Source: Chitinophaga arvensicola (GTDB lineage: Bacteria > Bacteroidota > Bacteroidia > Chitinophagales > Chitinophagaceae). From it: 64,000 bases of DNA. The stretch is from NCBI RefSeq assembly GCF_900110835.1, contig NZ_FOJG01000001.1, positions 3,937,499 to 4,001,498 of the forward strand, read 5' to 3'. Both the position numbers and the translations under genes were made by a program. Under the pieces are notes generated by a model that ran no database searches, was not told where the DNA came from, and was given only the letters and a program-made list of their open reading frames with translations. Positions 26,814-35,783 of the stretch are shown piece by piece. Position 1 is the stretch's first letter. Each line of letters starts with the position of its first letter.

Positions 26814-29800
26814 TCAGAGCGTTTCATCTTGTTCAGATGTAGTGTCATGGCTATTGTGAGCCGTTTTTCTTTCCAGCCAGTAATATAAGGGAGGAATGAC
26901 AACAGGCGTAAACAACAGGGTAAAAGTTAAGCCGCCAATGATCACGGTAGCCAGCGGTCGTTGTACATCGGAACCAATACCGGTACTCAGCGCTGCCGGA
27001 ACAAGACCAATAATAGCCACGATCAGCATCATCATGATGGCTTTGAACTGATCGACTGCCACTTTTTGCACGGATGCGCGTAAGGTTAGCGGCGACTTAT
27101 ACATTTCCCGGTTCAGAGCTGATACCAGCAGTACGCCTGCCATTACAGAGATCCCGAAAATGGACACAAATCCCACACCGCCGGAAACATTGAAATGATA
27201 GCCCCGGATGAACAGCGCGGCAATGCCACCAGCCAGCGCCACCAGGATGCAGCTCATGGTAACGAAAGTATGTTTCATACTTTTAAACAACATAAACAGG
27301 AATACGAACACAATTACAATGGTGAGCGGAATGGTGAGCGACAACTGTTTTCCCGCTCTTTCCAGGTTTTCATACTGTCCGCCGTAAATAATGTCATATC
27401 CTTTAGGCACATGTACCTGCTGGTTGATCTTCTGTTGTAATTCCGCTACAAACGATCCCTGGTCGCGCCCGCGCACATTGGTTCTTACGGTAATCATCCG
27501 CTTACCGTCAATACGGTAAATGTTGGTTTGTCCGTCGATGAACTGTATATCAGCTACCTGTTCCATGGGAATCAAAGCGCCGGTTGAAGAGGGGATCTGC
27601 AGGTTTTTAATGGCTTCCGGTGTATTCCGGTATTCCGGCAGGTAACGGATCACGATATCATACCGTTTGGTGCCATCGTAAAGTGTGCCGATGGTTTTAC
27701 CACCAATGGCCGCTTCAATCATACCCTGTATATCGCTGACATTGATGCCGAAACGTGCGGCGTTTTCCCGGTTGATATTGATGGCCAGTTGTGCCTGCGT
27801 ACCTTCCTGTTCTATATTTACAGAGGCAGATCCTTTTGTGGCTTTTACAATATTGGCGATGCTGTCGGCTTTTACCCGCATCATAGCGAGGTCGTCGCCC
27901 ACTACGGAGATGGCCAGGTCTGCCGCGCTACCGGTCACGATTTCCATTACCTGGTCAATGATGGGTTGCCCGGAGTTAAAGGAAGCGCCCGGAATATTTC
28001 TTTCCAGGTCGGCCTGTATTCTTCTCACCAATTCTTTTTTGGAGATGGTATCGCTCCAGAGATGGTAGTCTTTCAACCCGATCAGTATTTCCGTCCGGTT
28101 GGTAGGGAAAGGATCGGTACCATCATCATTACGCCCGGTTTGTGTGATGATATATTTTACCGGCGGATATTTCGCGGCAATCTCCCGTATTTTGGGCGCT
28201 ATCAGGGCATTGTCCTGGATCGTTACACCAGCGGGCAGAAAGGCGCGCATGAAGATAGAGCCTTCGTCCAGTTCCGGCAGGAACTCTGTACCGAGCTTAG
28301 TACCCAGCGCGATAAAGAGCAATACAAAGATACCGGCGCTTATCACGGTTTGCTTATGGAAACGCAGGAAGAAGTTCAGGGAGTTTTTATAGGCACGTTC
28401 GCAGAAGTCAAGTACTGGGTTGCGATAGGATTTCATGGGCTTATCGGACGACAAGGCCTTTTTATAGGCAAATGAAATAAGCACGGGAATCAGCGACAGC
28501 GCGCAGATCATAGAGCCTATGACGGCAAAAGCCAGGGTGAGCGCCATCGGGGAGAAGAGTTTACCTTCTACCCGCGTCATCATCAGGATAGGCGTGTATG
28601 CCAGGATGATAATGGTGACAGAGAAGAAAATTTCCCTGCCTACTTCCTGCGCTGCCAGCATGGTGATACCGATGATGCCGCCTTTTTTCTCCGCCTCCGT
28701 AGCATTGCGGTAGCGCCGGATCAAATGCTCTGCCATTACACAGGCGCCGTCTACGATAATACCGAAGTCGATAGCGCCCAATGATAACAGGTTAGCCGGG
28801 ATACCCGTAAGCCGCATTAAAATAAACGCGAAGAGCAATGCAAACGGAATGGTGGCGGTTACCACCAACGCAGAACGGATACTGCCCAGGAAAAAAACAA
28901 GGATGATGATGACGATGCTTACGCCCATGAAAAGCGTATGCGATACGGTTTCCAGCGAATGATCGATTAAAAAGCTTCTGTCATACAATACCCGTAACGT
29001 AACGCCTTCCGGAAGCGAGGTACTGGCGATATCCGCCATTTTTGCTTTGAGTGCTTTGAGTACTTCGCTGGGATTTTCTCCGCGGCGAAGCAGGATAATA
29101 CCTTCCGGAGAGCCCACTTTATCAATGCCGGCATCGGGTACAGCATAGCCTAACACGCCCGAAGGTGGCGGTGGTGTTATTTCTACGGTGGCTACATCGC
29201 GGATATACACCGGCGTTCCATTCACGGCAGTAAGCACAATATTCTGGATGTCTTTTTCTGATTTAACGCTACCCAGGCCCCTTACGGCGAAACCTTGTCC
29301 GCCGCGCTCAATCACATTACCACCGGTATTCTGGTTGTTTTTACTCACGGCATCCATCACATCCTGCAGCACAAGATTGTATTTGCGTAATTTATCCGGA
29401 GCTGTCAGGATGTGATATTGTTTCAGAGGACCACCGAAGTTGGTGACATCTGCAATACCGGGCACCTGCAGGATGGCCGGCCGGATCACCCAATCCTGCA
29501 GATCGCGCAGCTGCATGGGGCTGTAGCTGGCGGGCGCTTCTACTACATAACGGTATATTTCACCCACCGCAGTGGTGAGGGGCGCTAATTCGGGAATGAC
29601 ACCATCGGGCAGGGTGATAGACGATAAGCGTTCAATGACCTGCTGCCGGGCAAAGTAATCATCTGTACCATCCTGGAAAGTGAGTTGTACAACTGATAAT
29701 CCGAATATAGTACGGCTTCTGCGGTCCAATACCCGGGGCACGTTATTCAGCGCTCTTTCTATCGGGATGGTAACCTGCTGTTCTACTTCTTCTGCGGCTC

Positions 29801-29966
29801 TTCCATCATAGGGGGCTACAATGATCACATTGGTATCGGCAATATCCGGATAAGCTTCAATTTTTAACTGGGTAAAGCACCAGTAACCAATACCGGACAA
29901 TACAATGGCCGCAATGATAACTGCCCAACGATTGCGTAATGAGAAGATGAGTATGTTGCGGATCAT
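26814..29966 (-). CDS. czcA: CzcA/CusA-family heavy-metal efflux RND pump
   Basis: Inner-membrane proton-driven pump of 1050 residues with the twelve-helix RND layout and two large periplasmic loops. The heavy-metal RND signature is in helix 4 (AIDFGIIVDGACVMAEHLIRR), retaining the two Asp and the Glu needed for proton relay. The N-terminus (LRNRWAVIIAAIVLSGIGYW, AYPDIADTNVIIV) also fits the CzcA/CusA group. Start ATG and the DUF190 stop overlap as ATGA. Whether it moves Zn/Co/Cd or Cu/Ag cannot be decided by eye, so the symbol is a family label. Confidence 0.93.
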   Translation of the reverse strand: MIRNILIFSLRNRWAVIIAAIVLSGIGYWCFTQLKIEAYPDIADTNVIIVAPYDGRAAEEVEQQVTIPIERALNNVPRVLDRRSRTIFGLSVVQLTFQDGTDDYFARQQVIERLSSITLPDGVIPELAPLTTAVGEIYRYVVEAPASYSPMQLRDLQDWVIRPAILQVPGIADVTNFGGPLKQYHILTAPDKLRKYNLVLQDVMDAVSKNNQNTGGNVIERGGQGFAVRGLGSVKSEKDIQNIVLTAVNGTPVYIRDVATVEITPPPPSGVLGYAVPDAGIDKVGSPEGIILLRRGENPSEVLKALKAKMADIASTSLPEGVTLRVLYDRSFLIDHSLETVSHTLFMGVSIVIIILVFFLGSIRSALVVTATIPFALLFAFILMRLTGIPANLLSLGAIDFGIIVDGACVMAEHLIRRYRNATEAEKKGGIIGITMLAAQEVGREIFFSVTIIILAYTPILMMTRVEGKLFSPMALTLAFAVIGSMICALSLIPVLISFAYKKALSSDKPMKSYRNPVLDFCERAYKNSLNFFLRFHKQTVISAGIFVLLFIALGTKLGTEFLPELDEGSIFMRAFLPAGVTIQDNALIAPKIREIAAKYPPVKYIITQTGRNDDGTDPFPTNRTEILIGLKDYHLWSDTISKKELVRRIQADLERNIPGASFNSGQPIIDQVMEIVTGSAADLAISVVGDDLAMMRVKADSIANIVKATKGSASVNIEQEGTQAQLAININRENAARFGINVSDIQGMIEAAIGGKTIGTLYDGTKRYDIVIRYLPEYRNTPEAIKNLQIPSSTGALIPMEQVADIQFIDGQTNIYRIDGKRMITVRTNVRGRDQGSFVAELQQKINQQVHVPKGYDIIYGGQYENLERAGKQLSLTIPLTIVIVFVFLFMLFKSMKHTFVTMSCILVALAGGIAALFIRGYHFNVSGGVGFVSIFGISVMAGVLLVSALNREMYKSPLTLRASVQKVAVDQFKAIMMMLIVAIIGLVPAALSTGIGSDVQRPLATVIIGGLTFTLLFTPVVIPPLYYWLERKTAHNSHDTTSEQDETL

Positions 29967-30268
29967 GCGTCAAATGGATCTACTACGTGAGTAATAATAA
30001 AGCCTCCTTTGTATTGGGTGCGCAGTTGTTTTAATACTTCCAGCACTTTCACTGCCTCGTCGATGAAGGTGATCATAATAGGCGGGTCATCAAAGGAGAA
30101 GATCTGTTCCGGGCGTTTCATTTGCTGGTTCACTCCAAATCCCATCACGCCTTTATAGGCTGTGGCGCCTTTGATCTGGTGCAGCAGTAAAAACTGCATG
30201 ATAAACTCATACAGCGGGCGATCGCCCTGGAGATCATTTTTATCGATAAAAATCTGAGCCTGTAACAT
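29963..30268 (-). CDS. DUF190 (PII-like) protein within the metal efflux operon
   Basis: Protein of 101 residues with the DUF190 pattern: MLQAQIFIDKNDL at the start, PLYEFIMQFLLLHQIKGATAYKGVMGFG in the middle, a PPIMITFIDEAVKV strand-helix, and a closing GGFIITHVV strand. DUF190 proteins have a ferredoxin-like PII fold. The ATG at 30268 is preferred over one at 30289 because it lies 10 bases after the upstream stop and starts the domain. The gene overlaps czcA by 4 bases (ATGA). Its place between adaptor and pump suggests a regulator or cytosolic subunit of the pump. Confidence 0.82.
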   Translation of the reverse strand: MLQAQIFIDKNDLQGDRPLYEFIMQFLLLHQIKGATAYKGVMGFGVNQQMKRPEQIFSFDDPPIMITFIDEAVKVLEVLKQLRTQYKGGFIITHVVDPFDA

Positions 30269-30278
30269 GTTAAGGTGT

Positions 30279-31352
30279 TTAATAGCCAAATGAAATCCCC
30301 TTCAGCTGCATAGCGCCATCGGTGACTACCATATCGCCTTCCTGCAAGCCATTGTAAATGATGATGCGGTCGTTTACCTGTGGTCCCTGCAATACTGTTT
30401 TTCTTGCAAAGGTGTTATCTGCATTTTTCACAAATACATAGTTCTGGCCTTGTACAGTTACCAGGGCGGCTTTGGGGACCGACAGGCTGTTGCCTTCATT
30501 TACGCCGAATTTTACGGTTGCAAACATACCGGCGCGGAGCTGGTTCTGTTTATCGGTGACTCCGATCCGTAATTTTACCATGCGCGTAATATTGTCTACT
30601 ACTTCTCCAATGTCTTCGATGGTGCCGGTAATGGTTTCATTGGGGTAGGAGGTAAACACCAATGAGCAGCTGCCACCTTCTTTTACTTTGTTCACCTGGT
30701 TTTCCGGCATATCACAAATGATCCATACCTTATTCAGGGGCGAGTGTACCAGCGCCTGCGGATCAAAGCCGGCCATCTTGAGCCTGGATTCATGTTCAAT
30801 GATGGAGGTCTTTTCATTCGACAGGTCCGTTTCTGCGATCTCCATATCCGTTTGTGCGCTGATGAGATCCGTTTTGGCATCAGATACATCTTTGCCTGTA
30901 CCGGCGCCATGATCCGCGAGATCCTGGAAGCGGGCGACTTCTATTTTCTTCTGGTTCACGATGGCCTGCTTCTGCTGGATAATACCTGCTTTCTGCCGGA
31001 TGTTGATGATATGCTGCAACAGTTCTGTATAATTGGCGGTCAGATCTGCATTGTCGAACAGTACGAGGTTCTGACCGGAGTTATCGATCGACTTCACCAC
31101 GGTGGCGACTACACGTGCCGGTGCGGTGAGCAGGGCATTAAGATCGCTTTTGGTAACCGGTTCTGTTTTGAAATAGCTGAGGGTAAGGCTATCCGGCGGA
31201 AACTGGATCACGCGGCCACTGTCTTTTATCACGGGTTTATCGGAAGCAGGCGCCGGTTGCTTTTTGGGATCATGCGATCCGCAGGACAACAGCCCCCATG
31301 CAAGGAGGGAAACGACCGGTAAACGGTGGATGATTCTTTTCATCTGGATCAT
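30279..31352 (-). CDS. czcB: RND efflux periplasmic adaptor (CzcB-like) lipoprotein
   Basis: Membrane-fusion protein of 357 residues joining pump and outer-membrane channel. The signal peptide ends in a lipobox (LLSCGS, Cys about residue 24). A barrel-sandwich half, a coiled-coil hairpin (about 110-190, many Gln, Lys and Glu) and a beta-barrel domain (INDMPENQ-like segment ICDMPENQVNKVKEG) follow. The start ATG shares one base with the TolC-gene stop (TAATG), which favours the start at 31352 over 31343. It lacks an obvious His-rich metal-binding N-terminus. Confidence 0.9.
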   Translation of the reverse strand: MIQMKRIIHRLPVVSLLAWGLLSCGSHDPKKQPAPASDKPVIKDSGRVIQFPPDSLTLSYFKTEPVTKSDLNALLTAPARVVATVVKSIDNSGQNLVLFDNADLTANYTELLQHIINIRQKAGIIQQKQAIVNQKKIEVARFQDLADHGAGTGKDVSDAKTDLISAQTDMEIAETDLSNEKTSIIEHESRLKMAGFDPQALVHSPLNKVWIICDMPENQVNKVKEGGSCSLVFTSYPNETITGTIEDIGEVVDNITRMVKLRIGVTDKQNQLRAGMFATVKFGVNEGNSLSVPKAALVTVQGQNYVFVKNADNTFARKTVLQGPQVNDRIIIYNGLQEGDMVVTDGAMQLKGISFGY

Positions 31353-32626
31353 TATAGTTGATTGATTAATCCGGTAACGTATAATAACTGGAGATAGCTT
31401 TTGCGATAGTCATACAAGGCCGTATAGTACATTTTCCGGGTGTCGAACCAGGTGCGCTGTGCTTCCAGGAAATCGATGATGGTGGTACCGCCCCTGGCAT
31501 AGGCATACTTCACAGAAGTAAGTACCTGCGTGGATTTGCCGAGAATGCCGCTATACTTTCGGATCGCTTCTTTATTCACGAGGTAAGCACTGAAAGCGGT
31601 TTGTACATCCGTTTTTATTTGTTGCTTTACCGCTGAAAACGACTGTTCTGATTGTTGCAGCAGGAACTTCGATTTTTTAATCTCTCCCTGGTTCCGGCTA
31701 AAAAAAGGAAGGTCGATGGTACCAAAGAAACCAAAATAGGGAACGGTATTCTGCGGGTTGTAGATCACACCCATTTCAGGTACGGGAATGGCCAGGGCGC
31801 GTTGCAGTTTGATATTGCTTTTGGCCGCTTCAATGGTATTTTGTGCTACCTGTATATCCGGTCGCTGCTGATAAGATAAATTGAGCAGACTGTCTAATTG
31901 CTCCGTAATGGACAACGTAATCACCGGATCTTCGGTGTCAATAGCAACGGTATCGGGGTTGCCGGTAAGCAGTTGCAGGTGCTGTGCCTCGCTCTGATAA
32001 CTTTGTACGGCCTGCTGTAACTGAAGCTGGTACTGTTCTGCCAGCAGTTGTGTTCTGGCAAGATCGCTTTCACTGATCACCTGGTTTTTAAGGCGGATCA
32101 ACTGTGTGGTCACCAGGCTGTCGATATTACCTTTGGCTTTTTCTACCAGGTCCAGATTTACTTTATTATACCATACGTCCAGCCATTTGTTGCCGGTTTC
32201 CAGGAGCACACTCAGTTCGGTCCCCGCATAATTTTTTTCTGTGACGGCTACATTTTTGATAGCCACTTCCTGTTTGTATTTCCGTTGATTGGCCAGCTGG
32301 AAGGGTTTGGTGACCTGCCACCATACCTGCCGGTTATGCGGACTCTGAAACTGGGTACCGGTGGCAAAGTATTTATCATTCATCAGTTGCAGGGTCTGAT
32401 TATTCAGACTTATGTTGGGCCTCAACCCTGCAGTGATCACATCGCTTTGCGCAATATTGGTGTTAAGTTGTTCCGGCTTCAGAAAAGGATTGTTTTTTTG
32501 CGCCGTATGTAGTGCCTGTTGAAGCGTCAGGCCCGTCTGGGCTTGCGATACGGACAAGTACCCGGGCAGGAATATGGATATCAGAAGGGCTTTTTTCAGC
32601 ATACCTGTATGTTCGGTTGTTTTCAA
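31352..32626 (-). CDS. czcC: TolC-family outer-membrane efflux protein (CzcC-like)
   Basis: Outer-membrane channel subunit of 424 residues; an ATG at 32602 (MLKKALLISIF) gives 416 and a cleaner signal peptide ending at SQAQT. Two repeats of long amphipathic helices are visible, typical of the TolC fold (LTLQQALHTAQKNNPFLKPEQLN, RPDIQVAQNTIEAAKSNIKLQRAL). It is the first gene of the operon czcC-czcB-DUF190-czcA. It diverges from the His-rich-protein/TonB-receptor locus across about 235 bases. Confidence 0.9.
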   Translation of the reverse strand: MKTTEHTGMLKKALLISIFLPGYLSVSQAQTGLTLQQALHTAQKNNPFLKPEQLNTNIAQSDVITAGLRPNISLNNQTLQLMNDKYFATGTQFQSPHNRQVWWQVTKPFQLANQRKYKQEVAIKNVAVTEKNYAGTELSVLLETGNKWLDVWYNKVNLDLVEKAKGNIDSLVTTQLIRLKNQVISESDLARTQLLAEQYQLQLQQAVQSYQSEAQHLQLLTGNPDTVAIDTEDPVITLSITEQLDSLLNLSYQQRPDIQVAQNTIEAAKSNIKLQRALAIPVPEMGVIYNPQNTVPYFGFFGTIDLPFFSRNQGEIKKSKFLLQQSEQSFSAVKQQIKTDVQTAFSAYLVNKEAIRKYSGILGKSTQVLTSVKYAYARGGTTIIDFLEAQRTWFDTRKMYYTALYDYRKSYLQLLYVTGLINQL

Positions 32627-32821
32627 ATAAGATCATTCAGCCATTGAACAGCACTACAGCCGGGTCAACTGGAAATGAACATACTAATCCCGGGAAAAAA
32701 AATTGAGGTCACATACCGGTTATTCACAGACAGCAGAAAACGGGGATCAGTGATTGTTTTCCGAATATAACTATTATTAGACTTCGGTTGGTGAATGCGT
32801 CGATGAAATTTTTTTAAATCA

Positions 32822-32857
32822 TTTGCGATTGTAAGAAATTAAACGCAACTTTGTTGC
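32822..32857 (+). promoter_or_regulatory. Promoter and overlapping inverted repeat before the His-rich protein gene
   Basis: TTTG at 32822-32825 (-33) and CAACTTTG at 32846-32853 (-7) are 20 bases apart, as expected for Bacteroidota. The perfect inverted repeat GCAAC-TTT-GTTGC at 32845-32857 covers the -7 element. This is the layout of a repressor site, for example for a Fur/Zur-type metalloregulator. The ATG follows 4 bases after the repeat. Confidence 0.55.
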
Positions 32858-32861
32858 AAAT

Positions 32862-33218
32862 ATGCAAAAGGAAAGAAGATACATATATAAGCCTTTTCAG
32901 CAGCTGCTCTCCGTGCTGCTGTTATTGCTTTTTCTTTCCGTTCCGGTAGTGCAGGCATTTCACCATCATCATAAGGCAGCTACAGAGCAAACCACAGATG
33001 ACCAGGAAGACGTCAGCACCACCGTCAATAAATGTCCGCTTTGCGAATATGCAGACCATAGTCAGGGCAAGGTGTTGCATTTATCTTACCCGCCCATCGT
33101 GGTAGTACCATTGCCTGAACCGGTAGTTTTAGGAATCAGGGTATATGCGCGCATCTACAAATTCACTTTGCAGGGTTTCTCTAACAAAGGTCCCCCATCC
33201 TTTGCTTTTATCGCTTAA
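32862..33218 (+). CDS. Secreted or membrane-anchored His/Cys metal-binding protein
   Basis: Protein of 118 residues. The N-terminus is a signal peptide or anchor (LLSVLLLLLFLSVPVVQAF), followed at once by four His (34-37). An acidic linker comes next, then a Cys pair in NKCPLCEY (Cys58 and Cys61) with a nearby DHS. The C-terminus ends in NKGPPSFAF, an ending seen in small proteins next to TonB receptors in this phylum. His4 plus CxxC suggests binding of a divalent metal such as zinc or copper. It heads a run of genes that continues with a TonB receptor and two DUF4625 lipoproteins. Confidence 0.72.
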   Translation: MQKERRYIYKPFQQLLSVLLLLLFLSVPVVQAFHHHHKAATEQTTDDQEDVSTTVNKCPLCEYADHSQGKVLHLSYPPIVVVPLPEPVVLGIRVYARIYKFTLQGFSNKGPPSFAFIA

Positions 33219-33326
33219 GGTCATTCCTGTTTTCAGTTATTATTCATTACTCATTTCATAGCCATGTGGGCCATAGGCCTGCCTGTCTGTAGCTATACGC
33301 CTGTCGCCATACAGGCCCTGTTTCTC

Positions 33327-35753
33327 ATGCGGTCATTTTATGTATTTGTTTTTTGTCTGCTTGGCTTTTGCCGGGTAGATGCCCAGGGAGTACGCCTGTC
33401 GGGGAAAGTGGTAAATCATGCACAGCGGCCGCTTTCCGGTGTAATCATTACCTTGTCCGGTACTGCTGCAACAGGCATTACGGACACCCAGGGTGATTTT
33501 TCTTTTACCGGCCTGCCGGCCGGAGACTATGAATTGGTAACGGCGCTTCCCGGTTACAGACAGCACCACGTTTCCGTGAAGATAAAAACAGCCGATGTGT
33601 ATCTCAACATCCGGTTATCGCCGCTACGCCGGCAATTGCAGGAGGTAGTGGTAGCGGATAACCATGTGCAGGAGCGGAAAGCCACCGCCCCGCTGAACAC
33701 AGAAATAGTAACACCGGATTTTATACAGCGTCACCTGGGCGGAAGTCTTATGAAAACGCTGGAACGGCTGCCTGGCATCAAAACCATTGGCATCGGCTCG
33801 GGGCAGTCGAAACCGCTGATCCGTGGCCTCGGCTTCAACCGTGTAGTAGTACTCGACAAAGGTGTAAAACATGAAGGGCAGCAATGGGGCGCCGATCATG
33901 GTCTGGAGCTGGACCAGTTTGCCGCCGGCGATATTGAACTCATTAAAGGCGCTGCCTCTTTTATGTACGGCTCTGATGCCATAGGCGGTGCTATTGATGT
34001 GAAACCGCCACCACCGCCACCACTGCATACCTTCGGCGGCTCGGTAGACCTGATCGGTAAAACGAATAATAACCTGTACGGTACCTCTTTCCGTCTCTAC
34101 GGACGAAAACAGCATTGGTTTTTTGATACCCGTTTCACTTATCAGAACTATGGTGATTACCGGGTACCCACAGATACCGTGTATGTGTATGACTACGCCG
34201 TAAACCTGCATCACCGTCAACTACGCAATACCGCAGGAAGAGAAACAGGGCTGCACCTGAACACGGGCTACCTCGGAGAAAAATTCCGTTCCGTATTTTA
34301 TGTCAGCAATACTTTCAGCAAGAGTGGTTTCTTTGCCAATGCGCACGGATTGGAACCGCGCAGGGTAGATGAGGCGCTGCATGACGCATCCAGCCGCGAT
34401 ATACAGTTGCCCAGCCAACAGGTAAATCATTTTAAACTGATTAACCGCAGCAGTTACGTATGGAACCACCATCAACTGGAAATGGAACTGGGCTACCAGC
34501 GTAATTTCCGCCAGGAGTTCAGTCATTACGTCAACCATGGTTACATGCCACCGGTATACCCCGACACGATGAAGATCCCGCACGACCTGGAGCGGGAATT
34601 TGATAAGCAGGTGTACTCCGCCAATTTCCGGGATCGTATTACCACCGGCAAACACGTCATCACTTTGGGAATCAATGGAGAATACCAGCATAATATCATC
34701 AACGGGTGGACATTCCTGGTGCCGGCTTTTGATCAAAAGACCGCCGGCGCCTTCGGGTATGATCAATATCAGCTGAATGAACATGTACTGTTGTTTGGCG
34801 CAGTGAGGTATGATTACGGCCAGTTGCAGTTGTTCCGTTATTCGGATTGGTTTCCTTCGAAAACCAGCAGCGGGGAACAGCAATATCTTGTAAGAGCAGC
34901 AGACCTGAACCGTACTTTTCATAGCCTGGTGTGGTCGGCAGGTATGAATTATAACCGCGAAAAATTCAACCTGAAAGCCAATGCAGGTAAGAGTTTTCGT
35001 ATGCCCATCGCGAAAGAACTGGGCGCCAATGGCGTCAATTATCATTATTTCAGCTACGAGCGCGGAGATCCTGGATTGTCGCCGGAACAGAGTTACCAGG
35101 CAGATCTTAGTGTAGGTTGGACAGAAAAAAAATGGTCTGTACAACTCAGTCCTTTTTACAATTACTTCCCCAACTATATTTACCTGAACCCTACTGCCGA
35201 TCATGATTATTATTATGGCGCGGGTAACCAGGTATTCCAGTATGCCCAGAGTAGCGTAATGCGCTATGGGGGAGAGGTACAGCTGAAGTACCGGTTTTCG
35301 GAAAAGTTCCGCACCGAATGGTTGGGTGAATACCTGTATGCCCGCCAGCTTTCCGGAGATAAAAAGGGATATACGCTGCCCTTTTCCCCGCCTGCATCTG
35401 CATTGATTAATCTCACCTGGACGCCCGCTACAGGCAAGCTTTTCAGGGATACGTACTGGTCGGTGGACTATCGTATCACGGCCCATCAGCACCACATTGT
35501 GCCACCGGAAAAGAAAACGCCCGGCTACCAGGTAGTGAATATGCAGGCGGGAACAAAAGTGCATTTATCACGGCAGCCGGTGCTTGTGAGTCTCCAGGTA
35601 CAGAACCTGTTCAACACCCGTTACCTGAACCATACCAGTTTTTACCGGCTCATTGAGTTGCCCGAAGCCGGGAGGAATATTATTCTATCCATCAAAGTTC
35701 CTTTTTTTTTTCAGAGAGATAGCCAGCCAGGCGTAGCACCTGGCTCAAATTGA
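33327..35753 (+). CDS. TonB-dependent receptor, probable metal uptake
   Basis: Outer-membrane receptor of 808 residues from the ATG at 33327; upstream in-frame ATGs (33264) would put 21 odd residues before a clear signal peptide (SFYVFVFCLLGFCRVDAQG). A carboxypeptidase-regulatory-like domain lies at about 22-105, then the plug (PLIRGLGFNRVVVLDKGVKHEGQQWGADHG cut here as RGLGFNRVVVLDKG, QQWGADHGLE, GSDAIGG). Six prolines in a row stand at the plug/barrel junction (DVKPPPPPPLH). The barrel ends with a normal C-terminus region (QVQNLFNTRYLNH). The plug has the KHEGQQWGADHG pattern seen in receptors next to DUF4625 genes. The metal-uptake role rests on its neighbours. Confidence 0.85.
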   Translation: MRSFYVFVFCLLGFCRVDAQGVRLSGKVVNHAQRPLSGVIITLSGTAATGITDTQGDFSFTGLPAGDYELVTALPGYRQHHVSVKIKTADVYLNIRLSPLRRQLQEVVVADNHVQERKATAPLNTEIVTPDFIQRHLGGSLMKTLERLPGIKTIGIGSGQSKPLIRGLGFNRVVVLDKGVKHEGQQWGADHGLELDQFAAGDIELIKGAASFMYGSDAIGGAIDVKPPPPPPLHTFGGSVDLIGKTNNNLYGTSFRLYGRKQHWFFDTRFTYQNYGDYRVPTDTVYVYDYAVNLHHRQLRNTAGRETGLHLNTGYLGEKFRSVFYVSNTFSKSGFFANAHGLEPRRVDEALHDASSRDIQLPSQQVNHFKLINRSSYVWNHHQLEMELGYQRNFRQEFSHYVNHGYMPPVYPDTMKIPHDLEREFDKQVYSANFRDRITTGKHVITLGINGEYQHNIINGWTFLVPAFDQKTAGAFGYDQYQLNEHVLLFGAVRYDYGQLQLFRYSDWFPSKTSSGEQQYLVRAADLNRTFHSLVWSAGMNYNREKFNLKANAGKSFRMPIAKELGANGVNYHYFSYERGDPGLSPEQSYQADLSVGWTEKKWSVQLSPFYNYFPNYIYLNPTADHDYYYGAGNQVFQYAQSSVMRYGGEVQLKYRFSEKFRTEWLGEYLYARQLSGDKKGYTLPFSPPASALINLTWTPATGKLFRDTYWSVDYRITAHQHHIVPPEKKTPGYQVVNMQAGTKVHLSRQPVLVSLQVQNLFNTRYLNHTSFYRLIELPEAGRNIILSIKVPFFFQRDSQPGVAPGSN

Positions 35754-35783
35754 CCATCGTTTAATCTATAAAATCAATACACA

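Noticed and set aside
34221..35564. Long open frame (447 codons) on the minus strand
   Set aside because: It lies wholly opposite the TonB-receptor gene, has no recognisable domain and reads like the antisense of barrel codons.
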